Made by a program: the position numbers and the translations under genes
In this document: positions 56,779 through 64,000 of the stretch, in pieces
How the letters are laid out: each line of letters starts with the position of its first letter
How positions within the stretch are numbered: the first letter of the stretch is position 1
From: Apricaphanius iberus
Lineage: Eukaryota > Chordata > Actinopteri > Cyprinodontiformes > Aphaniidae
Direction of reading: 5' to 3'
DNA: 64,000 nt
NCBI GenBank assembly: GCA_028564705.1
Contig: JAPXFQ010000347.1
Coordinates: 248,001-312,000 of the forward strand
Notes under the pieces: generated by a model
Databases searched by the model: none
The model's input: the letters and a program-made list of their open reading frames with translations, nothing else
Told to the model about the DNA's origin: nothing

Positions 56779-57310
56779 CTGAGGCCACGTCCACACTAAG
56801 CCGTATAACGCCTTAAACGTATAAGTATTTAGTTTACACCCCCCTATCGACTTTGTTTGTGGTCTGTGGCCTGATTGAGTATTAGCCGGGTAAGAGAGCC
56901 GGCTAACTGTAATCTCAATGGCTAGATGAGCACGTCTAGACGCAACTTATCCGGTCCCCGGCTAAATCAGAGCAGCCATGTCAATCAAATGCTGCGTCCT
57001 AAGTTGATGACGACAACAAGGCGACACCAGATAAGGACAACAGCAAAGACGGAGACGACTCTCGCTATGCTACTGCTTCTTTTGCAAATACAAACGTTTG
57101 CAAAGTTAACCCGACAGTGACGTAGATTATACGCGCCAATCTGTGTTCTTTTTGTTTTTTTCCCGTGCATACCCAGTACATGCATAGGTCGCCATTGGAT
57201 TGCGCAATAATTGGACCTTAAACGGGGCGTAAATAATCGTGTTGAGTGGATAACATTAGGCGTCTAACTCCCTGTATAACCTTATCCGGCTTAGTGTGGA
57301 TGTAGCCTAC
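56779..57310. mobile_element. MITE with GTCCACACTAAGCC ends
   Basis: The left end is GGCCACGTCCACACTAAGCC; the right end GGCTTAGTGTGGATGTAGCC is its near-complement. The interior of about 490 bp has GTATAACG/CCGG-type subrepeats and no ORF. The style is hAT-like; a target duplication was not fixed. Confidence 0.7.
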
Positions 57311-57489
57311 ATCCACTTCTCTGCAAAAATGACAATTGTACCAATATTCAAAGAAGTAAAAACAATAACCTGAACTGACAGTGATGTCACAATCCAGTAT
57401 GCATACGTATGCTTAAAGACTAAGGAGTTGAATTGAAGAGTTTTGAAAGTAAGGTTAAGTTAGTTTTGAACCAGTTATGATAAGTTTAA

Positions 57490-58149
57490 AGCCCAGTTTA
57501 TGCTTCTCCGACCGCAAATTTGCACTCAGACGCAGATGTATTTTGTTTTCTGTTTATAGTACTCAGCTCTTCCACTCCATTCTCTATTGTTTTTTTCAGC
57601 GTTGCACAACCAGGACAGCAGGGGGCGGTACGTTTTCATGGTGTCTCTGCCTACTATCACACCGTTTCTGCTTTTTTCTAGGCTTGTCAACGCATTTCTT
57701 CCTCAAGGAGCAGTGAACGACAGAAAGTAAGTTTTGATTAAACTCTAAAGCTTTTTACTAGAAGTGCAGATTATAGATTACTCTAGAAACACATGGAAAC
57801 AAACACAGGAGCCTTTTTTGTTGTTGTTTTCCTATACCTCCTTGTGTTCAAAATCGCCAAAGGAACATATTAAATAAGTTATCCTTTAAATATAAAGCAT
57901 TTAGTGGCCAAATATTGCATTTACTACTGATTACAGCGACTATAGAGCCCCGTTCTGGTGAAGCGATCTCTGGCTGTTACTGAAACTGACCAATCAGATG
58001 CATACACTCTCCGTGGACTGAGACGGATAGTTAAAATTGTGGCCTCTACTCCGTGCGTTCTTGCATAGGTGACGGAGAGCCCTTGCGTTGATGGATAATG
58101 GTGTTGCGTTAATCCGTCTCCGTCAAAACGCAGAATTATAAACTAGGCT
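57490..58149 (-). mobile_element. Tourist-like MITE, copy 4
   Basis: This 660-bp copy is inverted relative to copy 1. Ends AGCCCAGTTTATGCTTC and TATAAACTAGGCT; TAA on both sides (57487-57489 and 58150-58152). Confidence 0.78.
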
Positions 58150-59341
58150 TAAAACTAAAGTTGTGACACAGAGGGTACTATAAATGTCTGGTTTGCAGTA
58201 ATCAGCAACAATTATACCAATAACCTAATTTGGTATTATTTATGAATCTTGAATAATCTGTGAGAAGTGAGTAAAGCAGGGCACCAGCTTCTTAATCTAT
58301 GTATGAAGCACTATTTACTATACCAGACTCTTAGCCTAAATCTGACGTTATAACTTCTTTGCCGTTGGATTCAATTACTCTACACACCGTAGAAAACATG
58401 TAGACTTCATCTCAAGTTTCGGGAATTTATTACAGATTGCTCAACCCTAATATCAAAAGCATTCATTTTTGTATAATTGCTAAAGCATGCATTTATTCTA
58501 TCAGGGAGGAGAAGGATAATTTGCAGAATCCAAAAATAAAACAAACAACCTCTCAGGAATACCTGCATCATGTGTGGGGGTGGGGGTAATTGGGGACCAC
58601 GGAAGAGACATCCATGACTAGGCGTCTCCAATCAATCAATCTCGGTATCCTTCCCTATTGGCACAATTGATCCAAGGAAGAGAAAGAAAAAGCGTTCTAG
58701 CTAGGTAGCCTGAGTTAGCACTGTGGCTAGACAAAGGGATGAACTTAAAGGGACACTGTGTAGTTTTTACCATTATTCTCTGGAAATATCCATTGAAATA
58801 TTGTTGAAAATGAATAAAATGATACCCAATCATTGAAAGGTATTGGTGGCTTCACAACATATAACCATAAAAAAGTTCTAAAGTACATGGGCTCGGGTCC
58901 CAGTGTATGGAGATTGACATATTGGACGCCGTGTTTCCTTCTATGTGAGCCTATGTTGACAAAAGGCATTTACTTAATTTTTGATATGAGGTTATTTAAA
59001 TATTGTCCTATATAGATGTTTTAATGAAGAGCTTAGGTCAGTCCAGGGGCGGATTTAGGACTGAAGGACAACGGGGGCTTAGCCCAGATGGCTGATTTGC
59101 AAAATATTATAGAAACACACACACACATATATGTATGAAAAAGAATGAATTACTATGCTTTAAATAAGCTAAACAACATTCGATCAGCAATTTTTACTAT
59201 TAACAGCATCATAGTTAGCTTTTGATTGAAGTCACCTCAGATCATTGGTCCAGGGAATACTGCTTGAATCCAATAACAGCTGACAATATAAAGGAAATGG
59301 GCTACATTGATGTAGATTCTCAGTCATCCACGACATGGTAG
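58150..59341. other. Spacer with MITE remnants
   Basis: TTAAAGGGACACTGTGTAG at 58746-58764 is a typical fish MITE terminus, followed by about 230 bp of its body. CAGGGGCGGATTTAGGACTG at 59044-59063 is another element end. Neither partner end could be fixed. Sequence at 59700-60070 may hold decayed body of the first. Confidence 0.4.
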
Positions 59342-59342
59342 T

Positions 59343-59524
59343 CTTGAGAGTTTAAATGAAGGCAACTGGACATTTTCTTTTTGTCTTGAAAACATTTCGT
59401 CTCTCATCCAAGAGGCTTCTTCGGTTCCGAAAGACTGGATTGGACAAAGCCTCTCGGATGAGAGATGAGCATTTTTCAATACAAGAAGAAAAAGTCAATT
59501 TGCCTTCATTTAAACCCTCAAGAG
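59343..59524. repeat. Foldback repeat, ~76-bp imperfect arms
   Basis: The left arm (59343-59418) and right arm (59446-59524) are inverse copies of a sequence containing AGTTTAAATGAAGGCAA and TCTCATCCAAGAGGCTT. Mutations differ between arms. This makes similar frames appear open on both strands. Confidence 0.75.
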
Positions 59525-59640
59525 CAAATGGGCTGCTAAGTTCGTATTGTCTTAGATATGAATCTGGTTTCTGCTGTTTTTCATGCTCTGTTTTTTTCAT
59601 ACATTGGTTTTTCTGTTTGTCTTTGCTTTCTGTGCAAGTA

Positions 59641-59664
59641 TTTATACATACATACATGCATGCA

Positions 59665-59696
<32 letters not shown>

Positions 59697-59697
59697 A
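59641..59697. repeat. (CATA)n microsatellite
   Basis: About 12 ATAC units with two ATGC variants. Confidence 0.95.
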
Positions 59698-60811
59698 ATA
59701 GCTTTTATTATAACAAAGTATTATTTAAAAACTTCACAACCTGACCACTTGTTTCAGAGTCACCAATATTTTCAACTTTACACACAGTACAGGAAACTAC
59801 ATCAATAAAAAAGATTCCCATGACAGCATCTGAGCATAATCCCCAACCTGAATAAGGTACTTAATGTATCCCTTTCTGGGAGCTGACAGCAGGCTAAAGA
59901 GTTACTGAAGCCACCACCGGTGCAGAAACCACTCATATGCTATATTTTCTCCCATTGAAACTTGCGAGTCAGGGAATGGGTGCTTCGGAGCGTGTTTACG
60001 AGTTCAGATCACTTTAAATTTTAGAAATGTTCACTGTTTCAAAACTGTGACCGGAGTGGGGCTTTAATCCCTTTCTCTAGTGGCAGCAGAGCACACACTC
60101 AGCCTTCAGAACATCATCCTAACTCCCAGGCAAAAGTCCCAAACCTTATATGCCAACCTCTGCAGCAATCTCACTATTTGATTAGCTACACAAATGCAGC
60201 TGAAAATTTCACATTTAATTTCATTGTTTATACGTAGGGCCACAATCAGTCGTTTTTGTTAATGTGGATGAACTAAATGTGACAAATATTCATCTGCTTG
60301 ATGTGATCTCAAGCAAATTGTTCAGATTGAATAAAAAAATATATATATATGCTATAGACTATACTCTTTAATAGTTGAAGACTAAAGAGTAAAACATTTT
60401 TATGACCGGATTTTATGACCGTGTTGGCCAAACTTATGAAAAACTGCGATTGACAATGTTATATTTATTTAATTCAGAGAAGCTTTTTTCCTCTTTCAAA
60501 ATTGAAATCCAGATTTGGGGCTTCTCAGAAAACATCCGGGGCTCAAGCCTGTGATGCCTACAGAAACGATGAACACCGCCTGAAAACTAGATTAAACATC
60601 TGCATCGCATTCTCTCGATGGAAATAAATGAAGGACCAGCAAAGTCTGAGTAGACACGCTGAGGTAGCATGCTTTCTGATGGAACAAGTAACAACATTCA
60701 TCATATTTGTTTAAAACTAGCACTAGTCAACGTGAAACTACCCTGAAATTAGTCATCTTTTTCCATTGACGTAATGCCGGATAACAGTACAGTTTATTAA
60801 TTTAAAAAAAT

Positions 60812-61309
60812 ATCTGAATAATATGACTCACCTAAAAATGCTGGAAACTTGCCATTCATAAATGTAATATTACACATTTACCTCTTCACTTGCTGCCTGA
60901 GATGAAAGAGAGTCTGATGTCACCATTTAGACCATATACACAACTATACATAACTTTTGATTATGTATAGTTTTAATATTATCAATCTACCCTCTGGATC
61001 TGTAACTGTGTCTATTACTTTAAAATTACTATTTTTATTTATAATTTTTTTAAAATAAATATCTGAATAATATGACTGACCTAAAAATGCTGAAAACTTG
61101 CCATTTATAAATGTAATATTACACATTTACCTCTTCACTTGCTGCCTGAGATGAAAGAGAGTCTGATGTCACCATTTGGACCATATACACAACTATACAT
61201 AACTTTTGGTTATGTATAGTTTTAATATTATCAATCTACCCCCTGGATCTGTAACTGTGTCTATTACTTTAAAATTACTATTTTTATTTATTAATATTGC
61301 TACTCCTCG
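60812..61309. repeat. 249-bp tandem duplication
   Basis: Two units begin ATCTGAATAATATGACT at 60812 and at 61061. They differ at a few bases. The unit contains L1 endonuclease sequence (minus) and flank. Confidence 0.85.
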
Positions 61310-61490
61310 TTGTCTAGAGTTATAGCATGACGAATATACATTAGGATACTCCGGTGTTTTTAAATCATTAGCAGTTGAGCTTGAATTATGAGTCTCCTGT
61401 AGTAAGATGACATCTGCCTTCAATCTTTTAAGATGGTTGAATATCTTAATCCTTTTATCTCTGAGCCAGATCCGTGAATATTCCATGATA
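61193..61490 (-). pseudogene. L1 ORF2 endonuclease start
   Basis: RDKRIKIFNHLKRLKADVIL, LLQETHNSSSTAND and NSRQRGVAILINKN match the plus L1 at 27060-27260, but the first Asn (TWNIHG) is in another frame: the minus sequence reads FYHGIFTDLAQR there. Confidence 0.78.
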
Positions 61491-62124
61491 GAAATTTGAC
61501 AGAATTCGTAGAGCTAAGATAAACTTTAGACATTTACTATCGCCAATGATGAATATAGGTGTAGTCTTGCTTTGTTCATGGAGTTGCCTGATTGAAAATC
61601 CAGAAGCAGAGATGAAGAGAGAAACATAAAATTCCATAACAGGTGTGTAAAGAATGAGATTATTTGGTGACACAAATGTGAAAAAAAGAAAAAAGAAAGC
61701 ACTCAGCCCATTGCACGACCTTACCCCAGCCCACATTTACAAATGTAAACAACCTGCTGAGCTTTGCTTTCCTTAAACTACAGTTAACTGATAAAACAAC
61801 TTCTATCTAGACTCTGTTGAATATGAATAATAAAGCCAAGGAGTAACTTGAGGGTCCCTGAACAGCCGACCGTTAACATACAGTTTATCTACAGTAACTG
61901 TAGCCTTACAGCCCTCATTAATATGTTTCTTCCTAATTGGAAATAACACACGTCTTCTGTCCAGGATTTCTTTCGGATATTGATCATTAACACTGTAATT
62001 TGTCCAGCTCTCTCACGTCTTTTGACGTGTTCTTTCTGTTTAAAGTGTTCATATTAAGCAACAATTGGTCGCGGGCGGGTGTTGTTGGGTTTCTTATCTC
62101 CAAGCCGGTGAACCCGATGGAAGG

Positions 62125-62588
62125 TTATGTTTTCAAGCTGTCGGACATAAGGATATACTGTCGGACAGTGGCTTCAGCGTCTTCCTCTGCTTGCTCTGGT
62201 ATCCCAGAAAAAACAAGATTATCTCTCATGGATCGGGCCTGGATGTCTAAGATCGACTCTTTGAACCTTTTATTTTCTCCAGACAGCTGCATCATCCCCG
62301 CGGTGAGTCTTTTAACGTCATCTTTCAATGATTGATTTCTGTAACGAGCGAAGCTGCCTGTTGTTTGCTGAATTCCAGAGATTCCCTCAAAGCCTGAAAT
62401 TCTTTGTGTAGAACTTCAACCAGCACAAGACAGGCGTCTAGGCTGGACAACTTCTTATCTATTGAGTCCAGAACGTCACTGTAGCTTCTATCTGGCGAGT
62501 TGGTGGAAGGGCTGGCCTCAGAACGAGTGCGTTTCTGGGATGGAGTGCTTGTTGGTGTGTCAGATGCGGGTTTCCGTGGCTTACCCAT
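62125..62588 (-). pseudogene. L1 ORF1 protein, broken
   Basis: ATG at 62588 gives MGKPRKPASDTPTSTPSQKR, then DRSYSDVLDSIDKKLSSLDA and a coiled coil (VEVLHKEFQALRESLEFSKQ). A frame change at about 62328 leads to DVKRLTAGMMQLSGENKRFK and the start of the RRM-like domain (SMRDNLVFSGIPEQAEED). ORF1p binds L1 RNA as a trimer; this copy lacks the rest of its RNA-binding half in frame. Confidence 0.8.
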
Positions 62589-62770
62589 AACAAGGTTTTA
62601 AAGCACTCGTGTAGGTAGCACTCCAGCGAATCCAATGTTTCCTCGTCCAGGTTGTTTAGAAGAAAGATATAATTGGATGGTTAGTTTAAAGGGACAGAAA
62701 CTCTGGAAGCTGACACAGGCAGACAGAAACACCATGTTAAATGGAGACAAAGATGCCTAAAGACCGATGG

Positions 62771-63640
62771 AGACTTAATCATCCTTATCCTTATCCTCAT
62801 CTCTATGGAATTCATCCATGACAATCTCGCGCAAACAATTCATATTAAGAAATTACTTAAACTGAGAATAGGAATGAGTTAATAGTAATCAGGAAATTGT
62901 TAATTCAGATGACCTTCAGATGTAATTTGTCTGAACTAAAAAAAATGCGCCTGGGGACTTAGACTTTGTTTAAGCCATTTGTGCTGGTTCTTGTTTGTTC
63001 ATCACTTAGGTTATTTTGAAGGGAAAAATACGTACTGATGACCTGGCCACACTTAATCTCGTCATCTGCTAAGATTCTAATAGATATCTAACAGAGAGAG
63101 ATGTTATGTAGCCTCTTTAGCACGTCTCATTGAGATATTAAATGTTGACTCACTGTTAACTGTGTACTCTTCCCTGGGTTGTTGGTTCAAATGCCCAATA
63201 CCCAAAACACCATTTAATCTAGTTTTAATCTGAATTGAATCCTTGAATAGTATTCATTATTCTTCTTCCCCTCTAATACAATGCTATTATACTATAAACT
63301 GTTCACATTAGATCAAAATCCTTAGGTCAACACAAAAATTCAATTATCAAATTATTTACCAGTAGCAATATAATCCCCCTGTTTTCTTGGAAATATTAAT
63401 GCCCTGTTCATGATTGCTATTAGTGGTGGAGATTAAAGTTAAACACAAAAAATTTTGCCCTTCATCTTATCCACCTGTACCTGTGGAAAGAAATCGTTAA
63501 AACAAAAGTAAACATAACAATAATAATAATAATAGTTTTCTCCTTTTTAGTTTCAGTTAAGGTTCCTCAGTCGCTCACATCTCTCTGTGTTTTGTTAAGG
63601 GAGGGTAGCGAGACACTTTCCTGTCACCTCTAAGGGTGCA
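62771..63640. other. Stretch without a recognised feature
   Basis: A/T-rich, with a short (AAT)n run at 63522-63532. A possible transposon end (AGGGTGCATTCCCACCAGCC) starts at 63633. Confidence 0.5.
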
Positions 63641-63759
63641 TTCCCACCAGCCCTGTTTAGTCCGTTTGAAACAAACGGTATAATTTTTACAAATTATTAT
63701 TAGCAGACATTTGTAGCATTCTCTGTAGCTCCAACAGTTGTATCACTCTCCAAAAGCCA

Positions 63760-63975
63760 GGTTAAAAATTAATGGACATTTGAAGAGAGGGACACGCCAG
63801 TTCTGTCTCTTGAGTATGTCTCTGTTTATCTTATATATTGAACCCCTGGCTCATGGATTCGGAGAGGACTCTGAGATAAAGGGGATTATGAAAGGAGGAG
63901 AAGAACACAAGACTTACATGTTTGCCAATGACGTATTGTTTTTTAATCGAAAAACCCAACTCAAGTGTACTTAAA
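63760..63975 (+). pseudogene. L1 reverse transcriptase fragment
   Basis: LKRGTRQFCLLSMSLFILYI, then EPLAHGFGEDSEIKGIMKGG and YMFANDVLFF, are the L1 RT blocks around the catalytic FADD, here FAND. The fragment stops at 63975 and has no flanking L1 ORF2 in the window. Confidence 0.75.
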
Positions 63976-64000
63976 TTTATGTCCTTGTAACAATTTTACA

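Larger units (their letters stand above)
60810..62770 (-). mobile_element. L1 5' half, minus strand
   Basis: From right to left: 5' UTR (62770-62589), ORF1 (62588-62125 and remnants to 61800), inter-ORF spacer, and the ORF2 endonuclease (61490-61190), then a tandemly repeated end (60812-61309). It belongs to the same family as the plus copy at 23000-31679, and is cut off in the endonuclease. Confidence 0.82.

Overview
The window is vertebrate nuclear DNA. It has interrupted genes with GT-AG introns, no bacterial-style gene packing, and a heavy load of transposon families typical of bony fish: L2 with an esterase ORF1, Rex1/Babar, RTE, fish L1, Tc1/mariner, Ty3 and a tRNA-headed SINE. A teleost, probably a spiny-rayed one, fits best; the species cannot be read from the sequence. 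More than half of the window is transposon-derived.

Two host genes are present, both incomplete. On the minus strand, the first six coding exons of taf2 (TFIID subunit 2) run from the start codon at 18954 leftward to 380 and continue off the left edge. The six exons join in phase. Intron 1 appears to be a rare AT-AC intron (ATAAGT donor, AC acceptor). Intron 3 is about 14.4 kb and full of nested repeats. A YY1-type motif lies about 400 bp upstream of the start codon. On the plus strand, three exons of an igsf5-like immunoglobulin-superfamily gene run from 41884 to 51117: a signal peptide and two Ig domains, all phase-1 joints. Its membrane and cytoplasmic exons were not found.

Layout: 1-18954 taf2 with repeat-filled introns, including a Tourist-like MITE nested in its own relative. 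18955-19530 taf2 upstream region. 19530-41883 intergenic transposon stack: an L2 copy (minus) split by a Tc1/mariner whose transposase has one visible stop; an L1 copy (plus) split first by a young LTR element carrying only a repetitive non-pol ORF and then by a second Tc1; a 5'-truncated Ty3 element with a SINE inside it; and a rearranged L2 copy containing a TTAA-flanked MITE. 41884-51117 igsf5-like gene; its 7.8 kb first intron holds a broken P2X7-ballast-like gene and an L1 3' end. 51118-64000 RTE, Rex1, MITEs, a foldback repeat, an inverted L1 5' half with a 249-bp tandem duplication, and a final L1 RT fragment.

The most unusual items are the taf2 AT-AC intron, the LTR element 23353-26037 (no reverse transcriptase, but LTR and polypurine junctions like those of the nearby Ty3 element), the self-nested MITE, and the loss of a canonical cysteine in the first Ig domain of the igsf5-like protein. 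No CRISPR array, rRNA or functional tRNA gene was seen.
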